A stretch of DNA of 28,903 nucleotides from positions 1-28,903 of the IMG/VR virus record IMGVR_UViG_3300044736_000100; one strand, 5' to 3'. A program made the translations under genes and the position numbers. Below are positions 1 through 6,732 of this stretch, one piece after another. Below the pieces are notes generated by a model. That model did not search any database. It saw only the letters and a program-made list of their open reading frames with translations, and was not told where the DNA came from. The DNA is from a virus. Every line of letters starts with the position of its first letter. Within the stretch, counting starts at the first letter, position 1.

Positions 1-570
1 ATGTCCGCCATCCTGCTCATCCCGCCTTCCGCCGAGCCGTGGTCGGTGGCCGAGGCGAAAACCTTCCTGCGCGTCGAGCATGACGATGACGACGCCGTGA
101 TCGCGGCGCTGATCGCAGCCGCGCGCGGCCATGTCGAGGCCCTGAGCCGGCGCGCGCTGCTGGTGCAGCGCTGGCGCTTCGTGCTCGATGCGTGGCCCGA
201 CAATGGCCGGCTCGATCCGCGCATCGGGCCGCTGCGCAGCATGATCGCGGCGCGGGTGTTCGATGCCGCGAACAATGCCCATGGCATCGACGTCGGAACC
301 TTCGTGGTCGATGCCGCCGCCAATATCATCGCCTCGCCGTGCTGGGCGATGCCGCTGCCGGGCCGCCTCACCGCCGGCATCGAGCTCGACGTCGAGCTTG
401 GCTATGGCGCGCTCGCGGCCGACGTGCCGGATGCCTTGCGTCATGCCATCCGCATGCTGGTGGCGCACTGGTACGAAAACCGCGGACTTGCCGCGATCGG
501 CGGCAATGTCGCGATGCTGCCGGCCGGCGTCGGTGCGCTGGTCGCGCCTTACAGAATGCTGTCGTTATGA
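1..570 (+). CDS. Head-tail connector protein (phiE125 gp8 / GTA gp6 type)
   Basis: This 189-aa protein resembles the head-tail connector adaptors of siphophages and GTAs, which form a ring under the portal. The N-terminal part (about residues 10-60) has the family pattern of a short Pro-rich strand followed by a helix-rich segment that starts near 'WSVAEAKTFLRV', with an acidic DDDD turn and then 'IAAARGHVE'. The C-terminal half carries the usual 'P.ALRHAIRMLVAHWYENR' helix (about residues 142-158). Length is normal for the family. The window begins exactly at its ATG, so its own ribosome binding site and the upstream head genes are not visible. Its stop overlaps the start of the next gene (ATGA), indicating translational coupling. 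The assignment rests on sequence pattern and gene order; confidence is high for the family. Confidence 0.88.
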   Translation: MSAILLIPPSAEPWSVAEAKTFLRVEHDDDDAVIAALIAAARGHVEALSRRALLVQRWRFVLDAWPDNGRLDPRIGPLRSMIAARVFDAANNAHGIDVGTFVVDAAANIIASPCWAMPLPGRLTAGIELDVELGYGALAADVPDALRHAIRMLVAHWYENRGLAAIGGNVAMLPAGVGALVAPYRMLSL

Positions 571-896
571 TCGACCCGGGCAGATTGAAGACACGGCTGC
601 AGATCCAGGCGCCGGTGGAGACCGACGACGGGCAGGGCGGCCTGACGCGCAGTTTTGCGACGCTGACCACGGCATGGGCTGAGGTGACGCCGATTTCCGC
701 GCGCGGCGGCGGCGTGGATGTCGAAGCCGAGGCGCAAGGCGCCACGGTGAAGTACCGCATCCTTCTGCGCAGCAATTTTGTCCTCACCCTGCAGCACCGC
801 CTGGTCGACGGCGCGCGCATCTACCGCATCGCTGCGATCCGCGACGCCGCCGACCGCCGCTTCATCGCGCTCGATGCGGAGCTAAGGGTGGAGTGA
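567..896 (+). CDS. Phage head closure / head-tail adaptor (GTA gp7 type)
   Basis: This 109-aa protein starts at the ATG overlapping the previous stop (ATGA). The pattern is that of SPP1 gp16-like head closure proteins: an N-terminal 'DPGRLKTRLQIQ' strand, a 'D.QGG' turn, 'TTAWAEVTPIS', a central 'VKYRILLR' strand and a C-terminal strand pair ending 'RFIALDAELRVE'. These proteins form the ring that closes the connector and joins the tail. A longer reading upstream in the same frame exists but runs through gene 1 and has no independent support, so the overlapping start is preferred. The gene sits between connector and DUF3168, exactly as in GTA clusters. Directly downstream is a long palindromic repeat instead of a tight junction. 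Confidence 0.87.
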   Translation: MIDPGRLKTRLQIQAPVETDDGQGGLTRSFATLTTAWAEVTPISARGGGVDVEAEAQGATVKYRILLRSNFVLTLQHRLVDGARIYRIAAIRDAADRRFIALDAELRVE

Positions 897-924
897 AAGG
901 CGCGCCGCGCGCAACACACACCGC

Positions 925-1039
925 CGTCATCCTGAGGAGCCGCGCGCTTGCGCGGCGTCTCGAAGGACAGACGCGCGCACCGGCGCTTGTGGCCATCCTT
1001 CGAGACGCGCGCAAAGAGGCGCGCTCCTCAGGATGACGG
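925..1039. repeat. Intergenic palindromic repeat, family A copy 1
   Basis: Two inverted arms, the left starting CGTCATCCTGAGGAGC and the right ending GCTCCTCAGGATGACGG, each continue with a CTCGAAGGA/TCCTTCGAG segment, with a short spacer. The RNA or cruciform would be a long hairpin. It fills the gap between the head closure gene and the DUF3168 gene. Two more copies of the family lie at 10083-10219 and 14832-14934. This looks like a chromosomal interspersed repeat, not a phage sequence. Confidence 0.9.
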
Positions 1040-1065
1040 GTGAGCTTTATTGAAAGGAATCCCCC

Positions 1066-1476
1066 ATGCCATCCGCCACCGTCGCTCTCCGCTCCGCCAT
1101 CCACGACGCGCTGATCGCCGATACCGCGCTCGCCGCCGCGCTTGGCGGCGCCCATGTCTATGACGAGCCGCCGCGCAATGCGGCGTTTCCCTATGTCACG
1201 CTCGGCGAAGCGCATATTGCCGATGCTTCCGCCGACGACAGCCCGACCCAGGAACACCAGCTGACGCTGCATGCGTGGTCGCGGCAGGGCGGCCACAAGC
1301 AGGCGCATGTCATCACCGGCGCGCTGCTCGCTGCGCTCGACGACGCGCCGCTTTCGCCCGCCGGGCACCGGTTGGTGAATTTGCGTTTTTCCATCGCCGA
1401 CATCAGGCGCGAATCCGACGGGCGCACCTATCACGCGCTGGTGCGGTTTCGCGCCGTCACCGAACCCGCAAGTTAA
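1066..1476 (+). CDS. DUF3168 tail terminator/completion protein (GTA gp8 type)
   Basis: This 136-aa protein has the DUF3168 pattern: an N-terminal helix 'ALRSAIHDALIADTALAAAL', then 'VYDEPPRNAAFPYVTLGE', 'HQLTLHAWSRQGGH.QAH.I' in the middle, and a C-terminal 'DGRTYHALVRFRAVTE'. Family members cap the tail tube and join it to the neck. The start has an AAAGGA Shine-Dalgarno-like site about 9 bases upstream. The gene is followed after 9 bases by the major tail protein gene. Length and position agree with GTA gp8; nothing is unusual about it except the palindromic repeat in front of it. Confidence 0.88.
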   Translation: MPSATVALRSAIHDALIADTALAAALGGAHVYDEPPRNAAFPYVTLGEAHIADASADDSPTQEHQLTLHAWSRQGGHKQAHVITGALLAALDDAPLSPAGHRLVNLRFSIADIRRESDGRTYHALVRFRAVTEPAS

Positions 1477-1485
1477 GGAGCAACC

Positions 1486-1893
1486 ATGGGCGCACAAAAA
1501 GGCAAGGACCTGCTGGTCAAGATCGACGGCGGCGCAGGTTTTGTGACGGTGGCGGGACTGCGCAGCCGCAGGATCGCGTTCAATGCCGAACTGGTCGATA
1601 TCACGCATGCCGAGTCGGTGGACCGCTGGCGCGAACTGTTGGCCGGCGCCGGCGTCAGGCGCGCCTCGATCTCGGGGCGCGGGCTGTTCAAGGACGCAAG
1701 CTCGGACGCGCTGGTGCGGCAGGCGTTCTTCGACGGCGCCGTGAATCATGCCCAGGTGATCGTGCCGGATTTCGGCACCATCGAGGGCCTGTTCCAGATC
1801 TCCAGTCTGGAATTTGCCGGCGAGCACAATGGCGAAGTGACGTTCGACCTCGCGCTGGAATCGGCGGGCGCGCTGACGTTTACGGCGATGTAA
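1486..1893 (+). CDS. Major tail protein, TP901-1 family (GTA gp9 type)
   Basis: This 135-aa tail tube subunit starts 'MGAQKGKDLLVKID' with a good AAGGAG site upstream of the ATG. The family signatures are visible: 'VTVAGLRSRRIAFNAELVDITHAESVDRWRELLAGAG' and 'SGRGLFKDA', then 'FQISSLEFAGEHNGEVTFDLALESAGALTF' at the C-terminus. These subunits stack as rings to form the tube. Normally the tail chaperone gene follows directly; here the operon is broken after this stop and the chaperone does not begin until 6412, with a foreign-looking cargo island in between. Confidence 0.9.
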   Translation: MGAQKGKDLLVKIDGGAGFVTVAGLRSRRIAFNAELVDITHAESVDRWRELLAGAGVRRASISGRGLFKDASSDALVRQAFFDGAVNHAQVIVPDFGTIEGLFQISSLEFAGEHNGEVTFDLALESAGALTFTAM

Positions 1894-1934
1894 GGTGCCC
1901 CGACGCAGCATGCGGAAATGTTATTTTAAGGCGC

Positions 1935-1970
1935 TTGACTTTGTGAGAACATAATGAGAACATCGGGTTC
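1935..1970 (+). promoter_or_regulatory. Candidate SOS promoter with alphaproteobacterial LexA box
   Basis: GAAC-N7-GAAC lies at 1947-1961 (GAACATAATGAGAAC), which matches the direct-repeat LexA site known for alphaproteobacteria (GTTC-N7-GTTC on the other strand). It sits inside the spacer of a possible promoter: TTGACT at 1935-1940 and GAACAT at 1958-1963, 17 bases apart, reading rightward. A GTTC at 1967-1970 adds an inverted half-site. Downstream is only a short 22-codon reading frame at 2009-2077 that I do not recognise; transcription would continue antisense to the regulator gene and then into the rightward HD-nuclease operon. Confidence 0.6.
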
Positions 1971-2055
1971 CGCTGTCAAGCTAAAGTGCTGACGGCGCCG
2001 GGCTGCAAATGCACTCGGAGTCAGGGGATATGTCGTTTGAACGGGGAGTGCAAGG

Positions 2056-2469
2056 CTACAGAGGTAAACTGTATTGATCGGACTTGAGCTGAGAGAGTAT
2101 TGCCTGCGCCAATGGAGCAAATCGAATAATGATCGCTCCTTTGCCGATTTCTTCGTCGGCTTTTGGCATGGCAGTTCGAACCTCGCAGGTTCCGGACGTG
2201 AAGAGCAAGATTTTTTGACTCGCTTCTTCGAAGGTCATGCTGTGACAAATGTCAAAAACATTGTCCACTGTTTGGGCGAGATGGCCAACCGCACAACCGA
2301 GATCTCGGACCGCGGTCGTAAGCACGGCAAGGGCGAGAACGTCAGCCAGCTTAAATTTGCGCCCTTTTCCTTTGAGCGTTCGAAGACGCGGCATGGTTTT
2401 TCCCCAATATACAAAGGTGCCTTCTTCAATTCCGATCAGCTCACGCACTTGTTGCTGGGTGAATTCCAT
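2056..2469 (-). CDS. MerR-like HTH regulator, cargo island
   Basis: This 137-aa protein is read leftward. Residues 1-60 look like a winged helix-turn-helix of the MerR/AlpA kind: 'FTQQQVRELIGIEEGTFVYWGKTMPRLR' (helix-turn-helix), then 'GKGRKFKLADVLALAVLTTAVRDLG', in which the basic wing is followed by the 'DVLALAV' helix. The rest (about 65-137) has no recognisable effector domain. It may be a DNA-binding switch for the island. It is divergent from the 135-aa/HD-nuclease operon, sharing a 127-bp gap with a perfect 12-bp palindrome, an arrangement typical of autoregulated regulator-effector pairs. A rightward frame over the same bases is a shadow lacking such a motif. The family call is from motif only; the regulatory target is inferred. 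Confidence 0.65.
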   Translation of the reverse strand: MEFTQQQVRELIGIEEGTFVYWGKTMPRLRTLKGKGRKFKLADVLALAVLTTAVRDLGCAVGHLAQTVDNVFDICHSMTFEEASQKILLFTSGTCEVRTAMPKADEEIGKGAIIIRFAPLAQAILSQLKSDQYSLPL

Positions 2470-2523
2470 GAAACGATCTTTAGAGTTGCCCGGCTGGGGG
2501 GCGGTGCAAATCGAATACTAGCT

Positions 2524-2535
2524 CGGCTTAAGCCG
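2524..2535. promoter_or_regulatory. 12-bp perfect palindrome between divergent genes (operator candidate)
   Basis: CGGCTTAAGCCG is perfectly self-complementary and lies in the 127-bp divergent gap between the MerR-like gene (start 2469) and the 135-aa gene (start 2597). MerR-class regulators bind inverted repeats of about this kind, so it may be the operator for both directions. No clear promoter boxes could be fixed around it. Confidence 0.4.
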
Positions 2536-2596
2536 TTGTTAACATCGACTTCAGATGCTATTTCTACGTGCATGGCAAGCTGATTCGGGGCGAAAT

Positions 2597-3004
2597 ATGC
2601 GCATTTATTACGAATTAGCGAATTTCCTGCTTTCAGCTTGGAGACTCGGGCGGCCCGGCACGCGGCTTCCCACATCTCACGGTATTCTGGATCGTGCATT
2701 GGAGGAAGTTGCTGCGCAGTTGCCGCCGCGCTTCAAAGGGAAGCTGACTTTTGTTGAAACACCCATCGGGCGTCTGTGTCGGGAGCTTCCAGAGATTCTG
2801 CGAGCTGCGCAGGAAAGCTACCTTACGTCAGAGCCAAATCCGACGTACAGAACAGCTGAAGTGAAGTTATCAGCAGCAGCAGCATTTGATCTTCTGGACC
2901 GGCTCGACATCGATATTGAGGCCGCGAAAAATTTTGGTGAAGAACTTTCGAAATCGATTGATCGTCAAGTCAAGGCTGTGGCGACTGCCGTTCCAGCCGC
3001 TTGA
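2597..3004 (+). CDS. Hypothetical protein, first gene of HD-nuclease operon
   Basis: This 135-aa protein of unknown family starts 'MRIYYELANFLLSAWRLGRPG'. I take the ATG at 2597 and not an earlier one at 2555, because the earlier 14 residues lie in the shared regulatory gap and do not look conserved; a weak GGGG stretch precedes the chosen ATG. It is mostly helical in appearance, soluble and acidic-basic mixed, with 'RALEEVAAQLPPRFKGKLTFVETPIGRLCRELPEIL' in the middle and 'AAAAFDLLDRLDIDIEAAKNFGEELSKSID' near the end. It has no signal peptide or membrane segment. Only 9 bases separate its stop from the HD-nuclease start, so the two are very likely co-expressed and may work together, as a partner, sensor or antitoxin-like protein. 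That role is a guess from position only. Confidence 0.6.
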   Translation: MRIYYELANFLLSAWRLGRPGTRLPTSHGILDRALEEVAAQLPPRFKGKLTFVETPIGRLCRELPEILRAAQESYLTSEPNPTYRTAEVKLSAAAAFDLLDRLDIDIEAAKNFGEELSKSIDRQVKAVATAVPAA

Positions 3005-3013
3005 TCACCCCAT

Positions 3014-5518
3014 GTGAATATGGCCGCAAACGAGGATGAGCTATTCGACGAACTTGCGCGCGTCGCGCCGCGACTAAAAGTTGCCATTGACAGCCTTACT
3101 GAACAATGGTTGTCCAAAATTCGTGCCGATGAAAATACGGGGCCGACTCGCGACAAACAATTCAACGACGCGATTTGGGGTACAATCACCCTGTACCCTT
3201 GGGAGGTCGCGCTTATCGATACCCCTCTTTTTCAGAGACTTCGGGGCGTTAAGCAGAACGGCCTAGCCTACCTCGTTTTTCCTGGCGCGACCCACGATCG
3301 CTTCACACATATTTGCGGTGTGGTCGAGGCTTCGCAGCGGATAATGGAAAATCTTAATCGGAACGCGGCGGCACGCCGGCGCATTGGAGGGCATAGCAGA
3401 CATCCTCAACAACAAATCGATGCGCAAGACCAATATGTAATTCGCTTGGCAGCATTGATTCATGATGTCGGACACGGTCCGTTTAGCCATGCAATTGAGC
3501 CTGTACTTCGGCAGCATTACCTCAGTGAATTTGAAGCCCTTGAGCGCGTTTTGAGAGAGCGGTTCATCAATACTTATCACGTACCGGTTTCGGAATGTGT
3601 AGCAGCGTTGATCGTGTCCAGCCCCGCATTCTTGTCCGTAATGCTCAAGAAAATAATGTCGCCTGTTCTCGGCGGCAAATCTGAAAAAACAATCGTATAT
3701 CGCCTAGTGATGGCGCTCGTCGGAGCTTCGGACGGTACATTTTCAGGATGTCTCGGAGGTCTAATCAGCAATCAAATTGATGCAGACAAGCTCGACTATA
3801 TGGCGCGCGACGCTCATCATGCGGGGTTACCAATCGATTTTGATACCGACCGACTGATTACAAAGATGGAGCTTTTGACAGTAGAAGAAAACGCTCTATC
3901 CCGCCGGCTCCACGGATTGATAGAGCGTGTTCGGAAGCCTCGCCCTCCGAGCTATGTTGAAATCGGAATCTCATACGGGGGGACCGGAGCATTTGAGCAA
4001 ATGCTTATCGGGCGCATCTTTTTATATGACCGACTATATCATCATCATAAAGTTCGTACTGCAGATGCAATGGCTCAACGCCTCGTTCACTATGCCACAT
4101 CAAATGAAAAGGCCCTCGACATCAAAACTTTGTATGCCTCATTGCCCGATGATGCGGTAATAAGGGCGTTCGGAAACTTGATCGAAATCAAGAGCGAGAT
4201 TCCTGGCGAGACGATCAACTTTCCGACGTCAGAACAATCCACGCATCTCGCCAAGGCCCTTTTAGATCGTAAATTATATAAACGGGCCTTTGCCTTCGCG
4301 GGCCGTTATATTGCCGGCCTGGAGATTGAGACGCCAATTCAAGATACAGGCGAAGTCAGAGAGCCCGACAGTCTTCCCACGGAAGACGAGCAAGACGCCG
4401 AGCGCAGTCGCGTTATGCAGCGGGTGAACAATGACCTTGCTGATTTTTCGGGCCGCATTAGCGCTGAGCAAAGTATTGCGAAACTGGCTCGTGAGTTAAG
4501 CAGCCATCTCGACAAAAATTCACTTTTATACACGCAAGGTCAGACGTTAGAGGACCATCACGTCATCGTTGATTTGCCTCGTTCGCCTTATCCTGCGCGC
4601 ATCACGACGATTGCATGCCGAGAGAATGATTTGCTCGACGTGCCGGATTTATTCTACGATCCCGCGAGGTGGGCCGAGGTCTATAATATTCAACGCAGAA
4701 CCGCTTATGTATTTGCAAATCCCGCGCAGGTAGAAATAGTTGCCTTGGCGGCGCGAATTTGGTTTCTCCGGAAGTATCATTGCGTTCTTGATGAATCGGC
4801 GTATCGGTTTTCAACGACCGATGGCGTAATGAAGGAGAAGTGGATTGAACAGTTGAAAAAGTCTGGCGCCTTAACGAACGAGGAGAGCGGTTACTTACTA
4901 AGACCCCGATTAGTCCATGTTCCGTTTCGGTTGGAATGGAAGCACACCCCCTCTGGTTGGCGATCAATCTCTTCGAATTTTGTTGATGAATTCAACCGGA
5001 GCTTCAATGAGGTTCTCACAGAGGGAATACCGGCTCTCGCAGAACAAGACCTTCGGGCGACTCTCAGATGCATTTTTCAATACGTTCAGTGGCGCTCAGA
5101 GGATGGGTCTGTTACGAGTAGTTTTTCGAGCGAGAAAGAGCTGCAAAAGGATTTGGCGCGCTCGTTGCGCCACCAGTTTCTCGATGATATTACCGAGGGG
5201 AGTAAGGTCGCAGGAGGCGAGACTGATTTGATAGTCGGTCGCCGCGTTGTAATTGAAAACAAGTTGTTAAGAGATAAAACGGATGATCCGTTTACAGCAT
5301 CTGTTACGCGCGCAGGCTTGCAAGCAAGGAGATACGTTCTGCCAACTGGACAGAAATTCGCTATTACCGTCGTAGGCTATGCTTCAAAAACAGAGAACGG
5401 TAAGTTTTCTCCTCACGAGTGCGTGCGAGTACGTCAGCTCAAGGCACTCACTTCGCATTTTGCTGAAATAAGAATAGCCGTTAGATACGGCGACACTGTG
5501 CCTTCGGCCGCTAGATAA
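3014..5518 (+). CDS. HD phosphohydrolase fused to PD-(D/E)XK nuclease domain
   Basis: This protein is about 834 aa. The N-terminal half matches the COG1078 HD superfamily (dNTPase-like, SAMHD1-related): 'HDRFTH' with H99, the metal-binding 'HDVGHGPFSH' at 150-159 (H150, D151, H159), and 'QIDADKLDYMARDAHHAG' at 254-271 (D256, D261). The family region 'RIFLYDRLYHHHKVR' follows at 334-348. The C-terminal about 130 residues carry a restriction-endonuclease-like core: 'GGETDLIVGRRVVIENKL' with D738, E748 and K750, followed by a Q770-x3-Y774 pair, as in RecB/Cas4-type nucleases. Stand-alone COG1078 proteins are roughly 400-500 aa, so the nuclease half is an addition. Likely activities are dNTP or nucleotide hydrolysis plus DNA cleavage, in the cytosol; no substrate can be read from sequence. 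The start is GTG 3014 or ATG 3020 (neither has a strong ribosome site), coupled to the gene upstream. Codon use is AT-richer than in the tail genes. Good candidate for phage defence or exclusion. Confidence 0.82.
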   Translation: MNMAANEDELFDELARVAPRLKVAIDSLTEQWLSKIRADENTGPTRDKQFNDAIWGTITLYPWEVALIDTPLFQRLRGVKQNGLAYLVFPGATHDRFTHICGVVEASQRIMENLNRNAAARRRIGGHSRHPQQQIDAQDQYVIRLAALIHDVGHGPFSHAIEPVLRQHYLSEFEALERVLRERFINTYHVPVSECVAALIVSSPAFLSVMLKKIMSPVLGGKSEKTIVYRLVMALVGASDGTFSGCLGGLISNQIDADKLDYMARDAHHAGLPIDFDTDRLITKMELLTVEENALSRRLHGLIERVRKPRPPSYVEIGISYGGTGAFEQMLIGRIFLYDRLYHHHKVRTADAMAQRLVHYATSNEKALDIKTLYASLPDDAVIRAFGNLIEIKSEIPGETINFPTSEQSTHLAKALLDRKLYKRAFAFAGRYIAGLEIETPIQDTGEVREPDSLPTEDEQDAERSRVMQRVNNDLADFSGRISAEQSIAKLARELSSHLDKNSLLYTQGQTLEDHHVIVDLPRSPYPARITTIACRENDLLDVPDLFYDPARWAEVYNIQRRTAYVFANPAQVEIVALAARIWFLRKYHCVLDESAYRFSTTDGVMKEKWIEQLKKSGALTNEESGYLLRPRLVHVPFRLEWKHTPSGWRSISSNFVDEFNRSFNEVLTEGIPALAEQDLRATLRCIFQYVQWRSEDGSVTSSFSSEKELQKDLARSLRHQFLDDITEGSKVAGGETDLIVGRRVVIENKLLRDKTDDPFTASVTRAGLQARRYVLPTGQKFAITVVGYASKTENGKFSPHECVRVRQLKALTSHFAEIRIAVRYGDTVPSAAR

Positions 5519-5528
5519 GTCGAGACGT

Positions 5529-5762
5529 TCAGTGTCCATTGGAATCAGGCAGCGGATACAACTTTTTCAGTTCATCAATTGTTAGATGCTCTCTCTCCCT
5601 TGGCAGTTGCCATTTTTTAATGATCATTCGCTTCTTCCACTCTCCGATTCCGAGGTCCATCATCATCCATTTTTGAGGCTGGGCCGGCCCAGCAAGATTC
5701 CGGGCCCAAACGAAAAAGACTGCGGATTCTAGATCGTCATCTTCGACCTTCCTGTTGCTCAT
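5529..5762 (-). CDS. Small hypothetical protein, cargo island
   Basis: This 77-aa protein is read leftward and converges with the HD-nuclease gene (10 bases between stops). It starts 'MSNRKVEDDDLESAVFFVWARN' and is rich in Trp, Met and Lys in the middle ('QKWMMMDLGIGEWKKRMIIKKW'), ending 'LTIDELKKLYPLPDSNGH'. It has no signal peptide, membrane segment or motif that I recognise. The composition is protein-like (charged, few rare runs), which favours a real gene over chance. It follows the other leftward small gene after about 40 bases and may share its transcript. Function unknown. Confidence 0.5.
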   Translation of the reverse strand: MSNRKVEDDDLESAVFFVWARNLAGPAQPQKWMMMDLGIGEWKKRMIIKKWQLPREREHLTIDELKKLYPLPDSNGH

Positions 5763-5803
5763 TCTAATATCCGTTATTGGGCTGCCAAAGCCTGATCTGC
5801 CAA

Positions 5804-6127
5804 TCAGCGCTTACGCCTGAGTCGAACTTCGCAACTAGTTCCCTCTAGCCATAGAACCTCGGCAACGAATGCATGGCCCGCTAGGATGCAATCCGCCACT
5901 ACCGCCTTTACTGATGAACCAATTGAACCTGCTCCTGAGCCGGTCTTTGCCATTACGACAAGTAAAAGTGGTGGCCCCGTTCTCAATTCCACGGGGAGAA
6001 TATCCCCCACGTGAACTGTCGAAAGAGCCGTACGGTTGGGCAGGTCAAGTAGCAGCGTCTCGACGAGATCGCACGGGTCTCGCACCTGCCCTGCTCCACG
6101 AGACCTTCTTGTATTCGACAATCTCAC
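5804..6127 (-). CDS. Small hypothetical protein, cargo island
   Basis: This protein of about 107 aa is read leftward. The frame is open from TTG 6157, but I choose GTG 6127 because an AAGGAAG site lies 5 bases before it. The N-terminal part is basic ('RLSNTRRSRGAGQVRDPCDL'), followed by a beta-rich segment: 'LPNRTALSTVHVGDILPVELRTGPPLLLVVM', 'GSGAGSIGSSVKAVVADCILAGHAFVAEVLWLEGTSCEVRLRRKR'. This looks like a compact soluble all-beta or alpha/beta domain with a Gly/Ser-rich loop. No known family could be named with confidence. It lies upstream of the 77-aa gene in the same direction, and a palindrome at 6204-6221 lies about 77 bases upstream of its start. Confidence 0.5.
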   Translation of the reverse strand: MRLSNTRRSRGAGQVRDPCDLVETLLLDLPNRTALSTVHVGDILPVELRTGPPLLLVVMAKTGSGAGSIGSSVKAVVADCILAGHAFVAEVLWLEGTSCEVRLRRKR

Positions 6128-6203
6128 TGCGTCTTCCTTGCAGATTTTTGCCGACAAAGACTAAACATACATCCAAACGTAAATATCCGCAATTTCGGAG
6201 ATT

Positions 6204-6221
6204 GTAGGAGCGTGCTCCTAC
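6204..6221. promoter_or_regulatory. Palindrome at right edge of cargo island
   Basis: Arms GTAGGAGC and GCTCCTAC are separated by 2 bases. It lies upstream of the leftward 107-aa gene and may be its operator, or a scar of the island boundary; there is no T-run, so it is not an intrinsic terminator in itself. The rest of 6128-6411 holds no gene that I can support; the rightward frame here lacks any family feature. Confidence 0.3.
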
Positions 6222-6411
6222 TCCATCTCCTTGCTTGTACCCCGGTTTTGCAAGCTCGGCAATTTGGTCCGTGTCCGCGCGATGAGTATCGACGCAGCCG
6301 TTGCCAAGTTCCGGGCGCTGCAGACTTTGAAGCTAGAATCTTACGCTCCGTATTGAAGAATAGACGGAGCAGAGCGAAGCGCGCGTCGGTGAGAGGATGA
6401 AGGAAAACACC

Positions 6412-6732
6412 ATGCCCAACAAACACCGCGGCGAGATCGAGGCCGAGATCGGCGGCGTCAGGCATACGCTGGTGCTCACGCTTGGCGCGCTGGCGGAGCT
6501 GGAGTCCGCATTCGCAGCGGGCGACCTGATAGCGCTGGCGGAACGCTTTGGCACGGGGCGGTTGTCCGCGCGCGACCTGGTCCGCATCATCGGCGCCGGC
6601 CTGCGCGGCGCCGGAGCGACGATCAGCGACGACGAGGTCGCGGCAATGACGGTGGATGGCGGCGCCTCCGGCTATGTGCGGATCGCGGCCGAACTGATCG
6701 CCGCTACGTTCGAAGGCACGTCGGCGCCGTGA
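6412..6732 (+). CDS. GTA gp10-type tail protein / tail assembly chaperone
   Basis: This 106-aa protein has the GTA gp10 family (PF11836) pattern: 'HRGEIEAEIGGVRHTLVLTLGALAELESAFAAGDLIALAERF', then 'LSARDLVRIIGAGLRGAGA' and 'GYVRIAAELIAATFEG'. It helps to assemble the tail tube around the tape measure. I choose ATG 6412, which has AAGGA 7 bases upstream; an earlier in-frame ATG at 6397 would have its GAGAGG directly touching the codon. This gene marks the resumption of the tail operon after the cargo island; it overlaps the next gene by GTGA. Confidence 0.85.
   Translation: MPNKHRGEIEAEIGGVRHTLVLTLGALAELESAFAAGDLIALAERFGTGRLSARDLVRIIGAGLRGAGATISDDEVAAMTVDGGASGYVRIAAELIAATFEGTSAP

Noticed and set aside
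862-1911. 349-codon leftward frame across three tail genes
   Set aside because: It runs through palindromic repeat A and mirrors DUF3168 and major tail protein; no motif of its own.
2074-2583. Rightward 169-codon frame over the regulator gene
   Set aside because: The leftward frame has a helix-turn-helix pattern and starts at the divergent gap; the rightward one has no family feature.
2436-2699. Leftward 87-codon frame across the divergent gap
   Set aside because: It covers the putative operator and overlaps two better genes on both sides; low-quality composition.
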